Counted from the first letter of the stretch, positions 14,100 to 24,305 are shown. The stretch is 64,000 bases of DNA from Chloroflexota bacterium (GCA_019873665.1 JAIOAV010000001.1:20486-84485); one strand, 5' to 3'. Program-made: numbers and translations. Notes: generated by a model not told the origin, from the sequence alone.

Positions 14100-15503
14100 A
14101 TGGACCTGATTCGCATCTATGCCGGCGAAAGCGGCCCGCAGAGCGTGGCTGTCGCCCAACGCTCCATCCTGCGGCGCGTCCCGCCCGACGAGTTCACGGT
14201 GCCGCCCCGTGTGCAGGATGGTATCCGGCGCATCTTTGGCGAGGCATTATCGGCGGACGAAGTGGTGCGGCGCATCCTGGCAGATGTGCGGCAGCGGGGA
14301 GACGCGGCAGTGTGCGAGTGGACGGCGCGCATTGATGGTGTGGATCTGGCCGCGTGCGGCCTGGGGATCGAGGTCGCTCGGGCCGAGTGGGAGGCAGCGC
14401 GCCGTCAGATCGCCCCGGAGCTGGTGGCGGCGCTGGAACTGGCTGCCGAACGCATCCGCGCCTTTCACGCCCGCCAGCCCATTTCTTCCTGGATTGATGT
14501 GCGAATGGGCGGCACGTTGGGACAGATGGTGCGCCCGCTGCAACGTGTGGGGCTCTATGTCCCCGGTGGCACCGCGCCGCTCCCTTCGTCACTGCTCATG
14601 GCTGCCATCCCGGCGCGCGTCGCGGGCGTGGAGGAGATCGTCGCAACCACGCCGCCCCGCCGGACCGATGGGCACATCTCGCCTGTCATCCTCGCCGCCG
14701 CTGCTATCGCCGGCGTGGATCGGGTTTTCGCCATCGGCGGCGCGCAGGCGATCGGCGCGCTCGCATATGGCACCGCGACCGTGCCGCGCGTGGACAAGAT
14801 CTGCGGGCCTGGCAACCTTTTCGTAACGCTCGCCAAACGGCAGGTCTTTGGCCTCGTCGGCATAGATGGCCTCCCCGGCCCGACCGAGACGCTGATCATC
14901 GCCGACGATGCAGCGGATGCGGAAAACGTGGCTGCCGATCTGCTGGCGCAGGCGGAGCATGACGTGATGGCGTCGGCGATCCTTTTGACCCCATCCCGCG
15001 CGCTGGCCGAGCGTGTGCAGGCGGCGGTCGCGGCCCAGTTCGCCCGCCTGGATCGGCAAGAGATCATGTCCGTCTCGCTGGCGGAGCGCAGCGGCATCAT
15101 CGTCGTACGCGATGTGGCGGAGGCGCTGCGGCTGGCCAACGAGTACGCGCCGGAGCATCTCTGCCTGGACGTGCGCGACCCGTGGCGCTACCTGGATCAG
15201 GTGCGCAACGCCGGCGGTGTCTTCTTAGGGGGTATCTCCTGCGAGGTGTTGGGTGATTATGTGTCCGGCCCCAGCCACATCATGCCGACGGCGGGGACGG
15301 CGCGCTTTGCCTCGCCGCAGAATGTGGCTGACTTTGTCAAGATCACGAGCGTGGTGGGCCTGAATGAGGAGCAGGCTTCCCGGTTGGCGCCGGCGGCGGC
15401 GCGCATTGCAGAGGCGGAAGAACTGACGGCGCATGCGGCGGCGGCGCGACGGCGCGCGGTGGCAGCGATGGCGTCGGATAGCGACAAAGGGGAGGGGATG
15501 TGA
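14100..15503 (+). CDS. hisD: Histidinol dehydrogenase
   Basis: 467 residues; oxidises L-histidinol to histidine in two NAD+-dependent steps. Family motifs: [60 protein letters not shown] and the zinc-site stretch [14 protein letters not shown] 14100 follows a strong GAGAGGAGAG site. The longer frame starts inside hisG and is not used. The C-terminal 30 residues are Ala/Arg-rich. The last bases overlap the hisB start. Confidence 0.97.
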   Translation: MDLIRIYAGESGPQSVAVAQRSILRRVPPDEFTVPPRVQDGIRRIFGEALSADEVVRRILADVRQRGDAAVCEWTARIDGVDLAACGLGIEVARAEWEAARRQIAPELVAALELAAERIRAFHARQPISSWIDVRMGGTLGQMVRPLQRVGLYVPGGTAPLPSSLLMAAIPARVAGVEEIVATTPPRRTDGHISPVILAAAAIAGVDRVFAIGGAQAIGALAYGTATVPRVDKICGPGNLFVTLAKRQVFGLVGIDGLPGPTETLIIADDAADAENVAADLLAQAEHDVMASAILLTPSRALAERVQAAVAAQFARLDRQEIMSVSLAERSGIIVVRDVAEALRLANEYAPEHLCLDVRDPWRYLDQVRNAGGVFLGGISCEVLGDYVSGPSHIMPTAGTARFASPQNVADFVKITSVVGLNEEQASRLAPAAARIAEAEELTAHAAAARRRAVAAMASDSDKGEGM

Positions 15504-16093
15504 TGGACAGGCGACAGGCGAGTGTGCGGCGCGCGACGCGCGAGACGACGGTCGAGCTGATCCTGGGTCTGGATGGGAGCGGCGCTTATGATATCGCCAC
15601 CGGTGTGCCGTTCCTCGATCACATGCTGGCGCACCTGGCCACACACGGCCTGCTGGACCTGGATGTGCACGCCAGCGGCGATATCGCCGTGGACGATCAC
15701 CACACAGTGGAGGACATCGGCATCACGCTGGGGCAGGCCATCCGAGAGGCGGTGGGCGATAAGAAGGGAATCTGGCGCTATGGCAGCGCGCTTCTGCCGA
15801 TGGACGAGGCGCTGGTGGAAGTGGCGCTGGACCTTTCCGGGCGGGGCTTTTGTCAGTGCGATGTCATCTTTCCCACCGCCAAGATCGGCGACTTTGACAC
15901 CGAGCTGGTGCCCGAGTTCCTGCGCGCGCTGGCGATGAATGCCGGCCTGACGCTGCACGTGCGGCTCTTGTCCGGCAAGAACAGCCACCACATCGCCGAG
16001 GCGGTCTTCAAGGCGCTGGGACGGGCGTTGCGGCAGGCCGTGGCCGCCGATCCGCGTCGGCCTGATATCCCATCCACGAAGGGTGTCCTGTGA
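15503..16093 (+). CDS. hisB: Imidazoleglycerol-phosphate dehydratase
   Basis: 196 residues, the monofunctional HisB (no phosphatase domain). The two manganese-binding motifs are present: FLDHMLAHLATHG and DDHHTVEDIGI, then the C-terminal SGKNSHHIAEAVFKALGRAL. ATG 15503 follows GGGGAGGGG; a GTG one codon upstream is also possible. The gene overlaps hisD at its start and hisH by four bases. Confidence 0.96.
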   Translation: MDRRQASVRRATRETTVELILGLDGSGAYDIATGVPFLDHMLAHLATHGLLDLDVHASGDIAVDDHHTVEDIGITLGQAIREAVGDKKGIWRYGSALLPMDEALVEVALDLSGRGFCQCDVIFPTAKIGDFDTELVPEFLRALAMNAGLTLHVRLLSGKNSHHIAEAVFKALGRALRQAVAADPRRPDIPSTKGVL

Positions 16094-16707
16094 TCGCTAT
16101 CATTGACTATGGTATGGGAAACCTGCACAGTGTGGCCAAGGCATTCGAAAAAGCCGGGGCCGAGACTGCCATCGTACCCCGTGCGGAGGAGTTGCGCGGG
16201 ACGGAGGCGATCGTGTTGCCGGGAGTGGGGGCCTTTGGGCAGGGGATGGCGAATCTGCGAGCGCGCGGCTTTGTCCCAGCGATCCACGAGACGGTGGCGG
16301 CGGGTATACCCCTGATCGGCATCTGCCTCGGCCTCCAGCTTCTCTTTGCCGAAAGCGAGGAGATGGGAGCACACCGTGGCTTGGGGCTTTTCCCGGGGCG
16401 CGTGCGTCGCCTGCCCAAGCCGCTGCGCGTGCCGCATGTCGGCTGGAATCAGATCCATCCCGTGCGTCCCTCGCCGCTGCTGGCAGGGATCGCCGACGGC
16501 AGCTATGCGTATTTCGTGCATTCTTACTATGCCGATCCCGCCGATACGTCGCTGGTGCTGGCGACGACCGATTATGGCTTCGATTTCGCGTCGGTGGTGG
16601 GCCGCGACCGCATCTATGGCCTGCAATTCCACCCGGAAAAGAGCCAGGCGGTTGGCCTGCGCATCCTGCAGAACGTAGTGCAGAGCCTGAAGCGAGGCGC
16701 GCCATGA
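16090..16707 (+). CDS. hisH: Imidazole glycerol phosphate synthase, glutaminase subunit
   Basis: 205-residue class I glutamine amidotransferase that feeds ammonia to HisF. The nucleophile is Cys79 in [10 protein letters not shown], with His and Glu in LQFHPEKS. The N-terminus is [17 protein letters not shown] 16090 overlaps the hisB stop (GTGA) and hisA overlaps its end (ATGA), so translation is tightly coupled. Confidence 0.97.
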   Translation: MIAIIDYGMGNLHSVAKAFEKAGAETAIVPRAEELRGTEAIVLPGVGAFGQGMANLRARGFVPAIHETVAAGIPLIGICLGLQLLFAESEEMGAHRGLGLFPGRVRRLPKPLRVPHVGWNQIHPVRPSPLLAGIADGSYAYFVHSYYADPADTSLVLATTDYGFDFASVVGRDRIYGLQFHPEKSQAVGLRILQNVVQSLKRGAP

Positions 16708-17459
16708 TCATCTATCCCGCGATAGACCTGCGACATGGGCGCTGTGTGCGGCTGCGGCAGGGGCGCAAGGAGGATGAGACTGTCTATGGTGATGATCCGG
16801 TAGTGGTGGCGCGCCGCTGGGCGGCAGCCGGCGCGACGTGGCTGCATGTGGTGAACCTGGATGGCGCGTTTGGCGAACTGGCGGGCGCGGAGGGCGATGA
16901 GCTGCCGCCTAGCCTCCGGGCACTGCGCGAGATCGCGGTGGCAGTGGCGCTGCCGATCCAGTTTGGCGGCGGCCTGCGTTGCTGGGAGGATATCGTGCGC
17001 GCCATGGCGCTGGGGGCGCATCGTATCATCCTGGGCACGGCGGCGTTGGAGAATCCGGCACTGCTCAGCCAGGCATTGGCTGCCTATGGCCCGGGGCGTG
17101 TCGCCGTCGCGCTCGATGCCCGCGACGGGGTGGTGGTGACGCATGGCTGGGAAACGACATCCACGTTGCAGGCGGATGTGGTGGGGCGACGGATGCACGC
17201 GCTGGGCGTGGAGCACGTGGTATATACTGATGTCTCCCGCGACGGCATGTTGAGTGGGGTGAATGTGGCGGCAACGGTGGCGCTGGCGGCAGCGACGGGA
17301 TTGCGCGTCATTGCCTCCGGCGGCGTCGCCACGCTGGCCGAGATTCGGGAGCTGAAGGCGCACGCGGCGGATGGGATCGAGGGCATCATCGTGGGTCGCG
17401 CGCTCTATACCGGGGATATCGCATTAGCCGACGCGCTGCGCGTTGCAGAGGAGGCCTGA
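16704..17459 (+). CDS. hisA: Phosphoribosylformimino-AICAR ribotide isomerase (ProFAR isomerase)
   Basis: 251-residue beta/alpha-barrel. The half-barrel phosphate-binding repeats and catalytic Asp residues are visible: [54 protein letters not shown]. It performs the Amadori isomerisation before HisF/HisH. Separate hisF follows two bases downstream. In actinobacteria this fold can be the bifunctional PriA; the presence of a full his operon favours HisA here. Confidence 0.95.
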   Translation: MIIYPAIDLRHGRCVRLRQGRKEDETVYGDDPVVVARRWAAAGATWLHVVNLDGAFGELAGAEGDELPPSLRALREIAVAVALPIQFGGGLRCWEDIVRAMALGAHRIILGTAALENPALLSQALAAYGPGRVAVALDARDGVVVTHGWETTSTLQADVVGRRMHALGVEHVVYTDVSRDGMLSGVNVAATVALAAATGLRVIASGGVATLAEIRELKAHAADGIEGIIVGRALYTGDIALADALRVAEEA

Positions 17460-17461
17460 AC

Positions 17462-18241
17462 ATGCTGGCAAAACGCATCATCCCGTGCCTGGACATCAAA
17501 GACGGCCGGGTGGTCAAGGGCGTCAATTTCGTCAACCTGCGCGATGCGGGCGATCCCGTCGAGCAGGGAATGATCTATGACCGTGAGGGGGCGGATGAGC
17601 TGGTGTTTCTCGACATCACCGCCACCTACGAGCAGCGCGACACCGTCATTGATGTGGTGCGGCGCGTGGCCGAATCGGTTTTCATCCCCTTCACGGTCGG
17701 CGGTGGCATCCGCACTGTGGACGACATGCGCGCCATCCTGCTGGCGGGGGCGGACAAGATCTCCATCAATAGCGCGGCGGTCAGGACGCCGGGGCTGATC
17801 ACGGCGGGCGCGGAGCGGTTCGGCACGCAATGCGTGGTCGTTGCCATAGACGCCAAACATGTTGGCGTCAGGCCGGGGATCCCCTCTGGTTGGGAAGTGT
17901 ACATCAGCGGCGGGCGGATCGCGACGGGACTGGATGCGATCGCCTGGGCGCAGGAGGCGGAGCGGCGCGGCGGTGGGGAGATCCTGCTGACCAGCATGGA
18001 TCGCGACGGGACGCAGGATGGCTATGACCTGCCGCTGACAAAGGCAGTGGCGGACGCGGTTTCGATCCCGGTGATCGCATCCGGCGGCGCGGGCAAGCTG
18101 GAGCACTTTGCGGAGGTGCTGACGGATGCGGGAGCCAGCGCCGCGCTGGTGGCGACGCTGTTTCACTATCGCCAGTTGACGGTCTCTGATGTCAAGCGCT
18201 ATCTGGCGCAGCGGGGCATCCCGGTGCGGCTCGCGTCATAG
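17462..18241 (+). CDS. hisF: Imidazole glycerol phosphate synthase, cyclase subunit
   Basis: 259-residue barrel starting [23 protein letters not shown], with catalytic Asp in PCLDI and the second in [12 protein letters not shown]. Other motifs are [15 protein letters not shown] and [13 protein letters not shown]. It uses ammonia from HisH to make the imidazole ring. Two bases separate it from hisA. Confidence 0.97.
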   Translation: MLAKRIIPCLDIKDGRVVKGVNFVNLRDAGDPVEQGMIYDREGADELVFLDITATYEQRDTVIDVVRRVAESVFIPFTVGGGIRTVDDMRAILLAGADKISINSAAVRTPGLITAGAERFGTQCVVVAIDAKHVGVRPGIPSGWEVYISGGRIATGLDAIAWAQEAERRGGGEILLTSMDRDGTQDGYDLPLTKAVADAVSIPVIASGGAGKLEHFAEVLTDAGASAALVATLFHYRQLTVSDVKRYLAQRGIPVRLAS

Positions 18242-18255
18242 AGAAGAGGGGGCGT

Positions 18256-18894
18256 ATGGACGAGATGATGCCTGTGCGGTGGGATGCGCAGGGGCTGGCA
18301 CCGGTCGTGGTGCAGGACGCCAAGACAAAAGAGGTGCTGATGGTGGCGTATGCCAATGCGGACGCGTTGCAGCGCACGCTGGAGACGGGCGATGCTCACT
18401 TCTGGAGCCGGAGCCGTGGCTCGCTCTGGCGCAAGGGTGAGACCTCTGGCAGCACGCAGCGCGTGCGGGAGGTGCGTTACGACTGCGATGGCGATGCGCT
18501 TCTATACCTTGTGGAACCGGCAGGCCCCGCCTGCCACACCGGCGCGCGGAGCTGCTTCTACCGCACTCTGGCCACACCGGCGGGCGGGTCGGCGACCTTC
18601 ACACTCGCTGACCTGATGGCGTTGCTCCAGGATCGCAAGATACACCCGCAGGAGGGGTCCTATACTTGCTCCCTCCTGGCGGCGGGCGAAAACCGCATCC
18701 TGAAAAAGGTGGCGGAGGAGGCCGCTGAGGTGGTGATCGCCACGCTGGGCGAGGGGCGAGAGCGGCTCATCTCTGAGGTGGCCGACCTGATTTATCACAC
18801 GGTGGTGCTTCTCGTGCAGCAGGGGATCACATGGGACGAGATCGAGGCGGAGCTGGCGCGGCGGCACGGCGCGCTGCCGCGTCGTGCCGGATAA
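18256..18894 (+). CDS. hisIE: Bifunctional phosphoribosyl-AMP cyclohydrolase / phosphoribosyl-ATP pyrophosphatase
   Basis: 212 residues. The N-terminal HisI domain (1-110) has [16 protein letters not shown], the [13 protein letters not shown] loop and metal-binding cysteines ([19 protein letters not shown]). The C-terminal HisE domain (115-212) has the MazG-like helices [19 protein letters not shown] and [11 protein letters not shown]. These two steps follow HisG. It is the last his gene here; hisC and a histidinol phosphatase are not in the window. Confidence 0.97.
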   Translation: MDEMMPVRWDAQGLAPVVVQDAKTKEVLMVAYANADALQRTLETGDAHFWSRSRGSLWRKGETSGSTQRVREVRYDCDGDALLYLVEPAGPACHTGARSCFYRTLATPAGGSATFTLADLMALLQDRKIHPQEGSYTCSLLAAGENRILKKVAEEAAEVVIATLGEGRERLISEVADLIYHTVVLLVQQGITWDEIEAELARRHGALPRRAG

Positions 18895-18925
18895 GTCCGC
18901 GCAGGCGCATCATCCGGCTCAACGG

Positions 18926-18950
18926 AAAGGCTGATTTAAGCGCGCCTTTT
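18926..18950 (+). terminator. Possible his operon terminator
   Basis: AAAGGC (18926-18931) can pair with GCCTTT (18944-18949) across a 12-base loop, followed by TTC. It is a short stem with a weak tail. The earlier GCCGGAT/ATCCGGC pair around the hisIE stop (about 18889-18917) could assist. Confidence 0.4.
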
Positions 18951-19074
18951 CGCTGATGACAGCCGGAGGCGAATGCGCTATACTGGCGGTTGACTCACGT
19001 CGCATGGGGCAGACTCGCCGCTGGTTCGCCCGGGGGAGAACAGTGGGGACATCTGCCGGGAAGGGTAGGGGATC

Positions 19075-19410
19075 ATGGCCATCGCCAGGCAATTGCCCGC
19101 TCGTCAGCGCATCCGCAAAGCGCTGCTGCTCGTGTCTTTTCTGCTTTTGCCGGTTACGCTCTACTATTTCTCGCCTGTGCTCATCCTCGGCGGCGCATAT
19201 GAGGGTGTGAGCAATGGCAGCTTTCTCGTATTTGGGCTGATGTTCCTGGGCGCGCTCTTCGTGGGGCAGCTATGTGTGGCTGGGTATGCCCGGTGGGTGG
19301 CCTGCAGGAGCGGGCCGCGCTGATCAACGATCGGCGCGTGGGGCGTCGCCTCCAGCTCATCAAGTGAGCTATCTGGCCCGCAAGACCTCGCGCCATGGTG
19401 CATCTGTCAG
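19075..19410 (+). pseudogene. Decayed NapH-type 4Fe-4S membrane polyferredoxin
   Basis: ATG 19075 opens an 82-codon frame with two membrane helices (LLLVSFLLLPVTLYYF; FLVFGLMFLGALFVG). The family normally continues G-R-L-W-C-G-W-V-C-P. Here, after CAG CTA, one base appears lost near 19273; from 19275 the next frame reads CGWVCPVGGLQERAALIND, the expected start of the first iron-sulphur motif. That frame then hits TGA at 19365, after which AIW still resembles the family. So a frameshift plus a nonsense codon and loss of the remaining ferredoxin region are visible. A sequencing error could explain the frameshift alone but not the second stop and truncation. Confidence 0.7.
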
Positions 19411-19422
19411 TCTCGCGCTGGC

Positions 19423-19451
19423 TTGACAGAATTGCCCTTTTGCGCTAGACT
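19423..19451 (+). promoter_or_regulatory. Promoter for def
   Basis: TTGACA (19423-19428), 17-base spacer, TAGACT (19446-19451), about 44 bases upstream of the def start. Confidence 0.75.
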
Positions 19452-19494
19452 CTGCGTGCAACAGGGCTTCCGGGGATAGAAAGCGAGGGCGTTA

Positions 19495-20040
19495 GTGGCG
19501 GTGCGGCAGATTCTGGTGATTGGCGATGAACGCCTGCGCCAGAAAGCGAAAAGAATCACGCGTTTTGATGAGAGTCTGAAGACCCTCATTGATGATATGC
19601 TGGAGACGATGCACGAGGCCAACGGGCTTGGGTTGGCGGCAACGCAGGTCGGCGTGCCACTCCGTGTGGCAGTGATCGAGACACCGGAGGAAAGGGACGA
19701 GAATGGCACGATTACTCGCCCCAAGAAGACGTATATCCTCTGTAACCCGGAGATCATCAAGCGTAGTGGCGAAGAGATAATGGAAGAGGGTTGTCTCTCT
19801 GTCCCAGGCTATGCAGGAAGGGTGCTGCGGGCTACCGATGTGCTGGTCAAGGCGCGCAACGCGCAGGGGCGCGAGGTGCGCTACCGGGGGAGTGGCCTGC
19901 TGGCGCAGGCTTTCCAGCATGAGCTAGATCATCTGGATGGCGTGCTCTATGTAGATCACATCCAGAATCCCGAAGACCTCTGGCAGCTATCCAGGGAAGA
20001 AGAGCCCGAGGAAGAGTTCGAAGAAGAGCAAGAGATGTAG
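19495..20040 (+). CDS. def: Peptide deformylase
   Basis: Removes the N-formyl group from new proteins, using a metal ion. 181 residues with the three family motifs: GLGLAATQ (44-51), EGCLSVPG with Cys100, and QHELDHLDG with His142, Glu143 and His146. The C-terminal 20 residues are very acidic (EEEPEEEFEEE), beyond the usual end. GTG 19495 follows GAGG. It has its own promoter and ends at a strong terminator. Confidence 0.97.
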   Translation: MAVRQILVIGDERLRQKAKRITRFDESLKTLIDDMLETMHEANGLGLAATQVGVPLRVAVIETPEERDENGTITRPKKTYILCNPEIIKRSGEEIMEEGCLSVPGYAGRVLRATDVLVKARNAQGREVRYRGSGLLAQAFQHELDHLDGVLYVDHIQNPEDLWQLSREEEPEEEFEEEQEM

Positions 20041-20056
20041 CCTTCGGTGCCAGCCA

Positions 20057-20095
20057 AAGCCCCGATCCGCCATGGCGGATCGGGGCTTCTTTTTG
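20057..20095. terminator. Bidirectional intrinsic terminator
   Basis: A perfect 32-base palindrome (20057-20088, stem AAGCCCCGATCCGCCA and its complement), with T-rich sequence after it on the plus strand. It sits between convergent def and the aldolase gene, and can serve both strands as a stem. Confidence 0.9.
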
Positions 20096-20112
20096 TCTGC
20101 AACTCTTGTCGG

Positions 20113-20892
20113 CTATACCTGGACGCTCTCGCGCAAAGTCTGCAAGCCCGCCTTGGCGGCGCCCATCATCATATGCAGCGGCGTGCTCCAGGTGATCATG
20201 CGCATCCCCTGCTTCATCCAATACTGCAGGATCTCAATGCTCCCGATATGCATTCCGGCCACGACGCCGTGTCGCTGGCAGCTATCTACTACCTTCTGCA
20301 CACTTTCCACCAGAAGCGGGTGCGTCATCTGGTCTGGAATGCCGAGTGACAGGGAGAGATCATTCGGGCCGATCAGCGCCACATCCACGCCTGGCACCGA
20401 CAGTAGATCGTCAATGCAATCAATCGCCTCTTTCAGCTCAATCTGCAAGATGGTCAGGTTTTCCTCATTGGCCTGCCGTACGAAATCGGCCACTGGCTCG
20501 GCGTGATAGTCGCTATGCCCCTTGAGCACGGAAGCCCCACGCTGACCAAAGGGCGGGTACTTGACCGATTGCACGATGAACTCAACCTGCTCCCGCGACC
20601 TGATACGCGGGATCATCAAGCCTTGCGCGCCGGCGTCCAGCGGGCGCGACATCAGGTGATATTGCGCGTCCGGCACGCGCACCAGCGGCGTGATGCCGGC
20701 AAGCCGCGCCACGCGGCAGAGAGTATCCACATGCTCAATGGTGTAAGGGCCATGTTCCATGTCAATGAACATAAAGTCAAAACCCACCTCCGCCAGGATA
20801 TTGGCGATGGCGGGCATGCGAAAGTCGGCAATCATCGTGCCAAAGACGGTCTCCCCTCGCTTGAGGGCGCGCTTCACCTTGTTGGGTCTCAC
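20113..20892 (-). CDS. HpcH/HpaI-family aldolase
   Basis: 259-residue class II pyruvate aldolase-like barrel. Family motifs are FDFMFIDMEHGPY, GAQGLMIPRI, LQIELKEAIDCID (metal Glu) and DVALIGPNDLSLSLG (metal Asp). Relatives cleave 4-hydroxy-2-oxo acids or 2-dehydro-3-deoxyglucarate. The neighbouring 2-hydroxyacid dehydrogenase suggests a sugar-acid or hydroxy-acid pathway, but the substrate cannot be read from sequence. GTG 20892 follows AGGAGA; an earlier ATG at 20916 would translate that site. Confidence 0.88.
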   Translation of the reverse strand: MRPNKVKRALKRGETVFGTMIADFRMPAIANILAEVGFDFMFIDMEHGPYTIEHVDTLCRVARLAGITPLVRVPDAQYHLMSRPLDAGAQGLMIPRIRSREQVEFIVQSVKYPPFGQRGASVLKGHSDYHAEPVADFVRQANEENLTILQIELKEAIDCIDDLLSVPGVDVALIGPNDLSLSLGIPDQMTHPLLVESVQKVVDSCQRHGVVAGMHIGSIEILQYWMKQGMRMITWSTPLHMMMGAAKAGLQTLRESVQV

Positions 20893-20952
20893 GTGTCTCT
20901 CCTCTCTCTCTGTCATGATCGCGATGCGATCGCGATTGATCGGATAACAGGC

Positions 20953-21939
20953 TCACCGACGCGCAACGCGCCTTGGCCGCTCCCATACCTCGGGGTTGGC
21001 CATGAAACGCGGCTTGTCGCCGCGCAGCGCCGCCAGCATCTCTTCCGCTACAGTAACGCCCATCTTGAGGAGGCCATCGGCAGTGCCGCTGGCAATATGT
21101 GGCGTAACGACGACATTATCCAGCTCCAGAAGCGGGTGTGGGAAGGGGATCGGCTCCTGCGCGTACACGTCAATCCCCGCGCCACGAATGCGCCTGGCGC
21201 GCAGCGCCGCCAGTAGCGCCTCTTCATCCACGACCGGTCCCCGCGAGGTGTTGATCAGGAATGCGCTCGGCCGCATCATGGCCAGTTGCGCCGCGCCGAT
21301 CATGCCCCGTGTCTCGTCGTTCAGCGGCGTATGCAGCGTAACGACATCCGCCTCGCGCAGGACGCTCTCCAGAGTCGGGCGCAACGTCACATCCAGCGCC
21401 GCCGCGCGCTCCGGCAAGATGTATGGGTCGTAGGCGATCACCTTCATGTGTAGCCCGCGCCCGCAGATTTCCGCCACGCGACCACCGATGCGTCCCAGGC
21501 CGACAATGCCCAGCGTCTTGCCCATCAGCTCGACGCCGACGAGCCCCCGTCGCCCGGCCCATCCGGCGCGCCGTATCGCGGCATCGCCGCTGCGCACATC
21601 TTTGGCTAACGCCATGATCAGGGCCACGGCGTGTTCGGCGGTGGACTCGGTGGGCGCGTCCGGCGTATAGACGGCGATAACGCCCTGCGCCGTGGCGCCG
21701 GCCAGGTCTATGTTGTCCACTCCCACGCCCGGGCGACCCACCGCCTCCAGCGTCGGCGCGCTGCGCATCAGCGCCTCGGTAACGGGCAGGGACGAAGAGA
21801 CGATGAGGCCGTGCACTCCATCGCGCATGATCTCGATCACCCGTGCGTGATCGGTGATCGGCCCGATGACCTCCACCTCCTGTTGCAGAAGGCGGACGCC
21901 CTCCTCGGGGATCGGCATCTCCAGCAGGACCTTCTTCAA
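20953..21939 (-). CDS. D-2-hydroxyacid dehydrogenase (phosphoglycerate dehydrogenase-like)
   Basis: 328 residues. Rossmann motif GIVGLGRIGGRVAEI; catalytic Arg, Glu and His appear in INTSRGPVVDEEALL, GIDVYAQEP and VTPHIASGT. The short length without an ACT domain fits hydroxypyruvate, glyoxylate or phosphoglycerate dehydrogenases. It lies next to the aldolase on the same strand (60-base gap), which argues for a small catabolic pair rather than serine synthesis. Exact substrate unknown. Confidence 0.88.
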   Translation of the reverse strand: MKKVLLEMPIPEEGVRLLQQEVEVIGPITDHARVIEIMRDGVHGLIVSSSLPVTEALMRSAPTLEAVGRPGVGVDNIDLAGATAQGVIAVYTPDAPTESTAEHAVALIMALAKDVRSGDAAIRRAGWAGRRGLVGVELMGKTLGIVGLGRIGGRVAEICGRGLHMKVIAYDPYILPERAAALDVTLRPTLESVLREADVVTLHTPLNDETRGMIGAAQLAMMRPSAFLINTSRGPVVDEEALLAALRARRIRGAGIDVYAQEPIPFPHPLLELDNVVVTPHIASGTADGLLKMGVTVAEEMLAALRGDKPRFMANPEVWERPRRVARR

Positions 21940-21943
21940 CGCA

Positions 21944-22291
21944 CTACCCTCCTCCTTGTTCTCCCTCTGGCGCGCGCCGCTGATAACGGTCGTGGTCGCG
22001 CGTTCGATACTTTTCCATCATCTGCGCAAAGCTGCTTTCCAGATCAATCCCTTCACGATTCGCCATGCAGATCAGGGCAAAGATGATGTCGCAGATCTCG
22101 ACTCCCAGCTCTTGCGGCGCTTCCGTGTCCTTCTTGGGCTTGTCGCCATAGAGGTGGTTGAGGAGGCGCGCCAGTTCGCCCACCTCTTCTGTGACCCGTG
22201 CCAGGTTCGACAGCGGCGGCCAGTAGCCGCCGCCGAATTGCTGTATCCACTCGTCTACGGTCTGTTGCCAATCGCGGATCGTCTGTGCCAT
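21944..22291 (-). CDS. MazG-like nucleotide pyrophosphohydrolase
   Basis: 115 residues of a single all-alpha MazG fold: LARVTEEVGELARLLNHLYG and ELGVEICDIIFALICMAN carry the EExxE and ExxD metal ligands. Likely hydrolyses NTPs, such as damaged nucleotides. ATG 22291 follows AAGGAG; an upstream TTG is less likely. Four bases separate it from the dehydrogenase gene downstream. Confidence 0.88.
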   Translation of the reverse strand: MAQTIRDWQQTVDEWIQQFGGGYWPPLSNLARVTEEVGELARLLNHLYGDKPKKDTEAPQELGVEICDIIFALICMANREGIDLESSFAQMMEKYRTRDHDRYQRRAPEGEQGGG

Positions 22292-22305
22292 GCGCTTTCG
22301 CTCCT

Positions 22306-23202
22306 TCAAGCGTGTGTGGGTGCGAGATGCACCGCCAAGACGCGATCCAGGCCGCTGAAATCGGGGTGCAGTCGCACGTTGGCGCGTGGGAACGCATCCT
22401 CCGCCAGTCTCCGCGCTGCCGGCCCTTGCCGCGCGCCGATCTCCAGCAGGATCGCGCCGCCCGGCAGCAAGTAGTCGCCCGCCTGCGATAGCAACCGTCG
22501 GATGAGGTCCATCCCGTCCGGCCCGCCGGCCAGCGCCATCGCTGGCTCATAGTGCCGAATCTCCGGGCTCAGCTCATCCCATTCATCTGCCGCCACATAT
22601 GGCAGGTTCGCGACGATACAGTGCACGCGCCGCTCCAGCGGCGCCAGCAGGTCGCCGCCACGCCATATCACGCGCTCCTCTGCGCCCAGCCGTGTGCTGT
22701 TGATCGCCGCGACGGCTAGCGCCTCGGTTGACAGGTCCAGCCCGTACACGATCGCCTGTGGCCACTCCAGCGCGATGGTGATGGCGATAATGCCGCTGCC
22801 GGTGCCGACATCGGCCACGTAGCATGGATCGGCGGGCAGGGAGCGCAGATATGCCAGCGCCAGCTCCACCAAATGCTCGGTCTCGGGACGCGGGATCAAT
22901 ACGCGGCGATCCACATAGTAGTTGCGTCCATAGAACTCGCGGTGGCCGGTGATGTACGCCAACGGCTCCCGGGCGGCGCGCCGTTGCATCAGCACATCGA
23001 ACGCGGTTTGCTGCGCGGGCGTCAGGCGCGTGTCGCCATGTGCGTAGAGGTGGCGACGGGCGCATTGCAGGGCATGCGCCAATAATAGCTCGGCGTCCAG
23101 ACGTGGCTCGGCACAGCCGCTGTCGCTCAGTACATGCGTGGCGCGCCGCAGGGCCGCGACGACGGTGGTTCTCTCACTCGCGTCGTTGCGCGGTGGTATC
23201 AT
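22306..23202 (-). CDS. prmC: Release factor glutamine methyltransferase
   Basis: 298 residues; methylates the GGQ glutamine of release factors using SAM. The N-terminal helical domain is followed by VADVGTGSGIIAITIAL (SAM motif I) and LDLSTEALAVA. The catalytic motif, usually NPPY, reads NLPY here (VANLPYVAADEWD). The gene follows prfA, encoding its substrate, by eight bases: a common and functionally sensible pair. ATG 23202 is the natural start. Confidence 0.94.
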   Translation of the reverse strand: MIPPRNDASERTTVVAALRRATHVLSDSGCAEPRLDAELLLAHALQCARRHLYAHGDTRLTPAQQTAFDVLMQRRAAREPLAYITGHREFYGRNYYVDRRVLIPRPETEHLVELALAYLRSLPADPCYVADVGTGSGIIAITIALEWPQAIVYGLDLSTEALAVAAINSTRLGAEERVIWRGGDLLAPLERRVHCIVANLPYVAADEWDELSPEIRHYEPAMALAGGPDGMDLIRRLLSQAGDYLLPGGAILLEIGARQGPAARRLAEDAFPRANVRLHPDFSGLDRVLAVHLAPTHA

Positions 23203-23210
23203 CGGCTCGT

Positions 23211-24305
23211 TCAGGCGGCGGAGCGCGCCGTCTGCGCCAGGCCGGCGGCTTGCAGTCGCTCGGCCTGCTCCCTTTCAATCAGCGCGTCAATGAACTCGTC
23301 CAGATCGCCCAACAACACCTGTTCTAGGCGGTAGCTGGACATGTTGAGGCGATGATCTGTGACCCGACTCTGTGGAAAGTTATAGGTGCGGATCTTCTCG
23401 CTGCGCTCGCCTGTGCCCACTTGAGAACGCCGTGCCTCTTCCAGATCGGCCTGGCGCTTTTCCTCCTCCATGGCATACAGACGGGCGCGCAGAACGGCCA
23501 TCGCCCGGATGCGGTTCTGTAGCTGCGAGCGTTCGCTTTCGCACGATACGACGATGCCGGTTGGCAAGTGCGTGATGCGAATCGCGGTCGAGTTCTTCTG
23601 CATGTGCTGACCGCCCGGGCCAGAGGAGCGGTAAACATCCACCCGCAGATCATCCGGGTTGATGTCCACTTCGACTTCGTCTACCTCGGGCAAGACAGCG
23701 ACAGTAGCCGTCGAGGTGTGAATGCGGCCGCTTGACTCGGTGATCGGCACGCGCTGCACGCGGTGCACGCCACTCTCGAATTTCAGACGGGAGTAAGCGC
23801 CACGGCCACTGATCTGAAAGATGATCTCCTTAAAGCCGCCCACGCCGGTCTCGTTGGTGCTGATCACCTCGGTCTTCCAGCCGTGGTTTTCAGCGTACCG
23901 TGCATACATGCGGTAGAGGTCAGCGGCAAAGAGGCCCGCCTCGTCGCCGCCGGCGCCGGCGCGGATCTCGATGATGACGTTCTTGCTATCGTTGGGGTCC
24001 TTGGGGACCAACATGAGGCGCAGCTCGTCTTCCAACGCGGCCTGCCGCTGCTCCAGAGAGGCAGCCTCCTCCGCGGCCATCTCTCTGAGCTCCTCGTCCT
24101 CGCTCTCGCGCAACATCTCGCGGGTGGCTTCCAGCTCAACTCGCACCTTCTTCAGCGTGCGGTACTTGTCCACTATCTCGCTGATGTCTGCCTGCTCCTG
24201 GGCATATTGCCGTAGCTTGTCCGGATCGGTTGCCACCGCCGGATCAGCCATCAGCAGGTTCAGTTGCTCGTAGCGCGCCTCGATCAGCGCAAGGCTATCT
24301 TCCAT
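23211..24305 (-). CDS. prfA: Peptide chain release factor 1
   Basis: 364 residues. Recognises UAA and UAG and triggers peptide release. The GGQ loop is [17 protein letters not shown]; the codon-recognition PxT motif reads PIT in [16 protein letters not shown], which marks RF1 rather than RF2. The N-terminal coiled helices are typical. It is translated just ahead of prmC. An imperfect leader hairpin lies upstream. Confidence 0.97.
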   Translation of the reverse strand: MEDSLALIEARYEQLNLLMADPAVATDPDKLRQYAQEQADISEIVDKYRTLKKVRVELEATREMLRESEDEELREMAAEEAASLEQRQAALEDELRLMLVPKDPNDSKNVIIEIRAGAGGDEAGLFAADLYRMYARYAENHGWKTEVISTNETGVGGFKEIIFQISGRGAYSRLKFESGVHRVQRVPITESSGRIHTSTATVAVLPEVDEVEVDINPDDLRVDVYRSSGPGGQHMQKNSTAIRITHLPTGIVVSCESERSQLQNRIRAMAVLRARLYAMEEEKRQADLEEARRSQVGTGERSEKIRTYNFPQSRVTDHRLNMSSYRLEQVLLGDLDEFIDALIEREQAERLQAAGLAQTARSAA

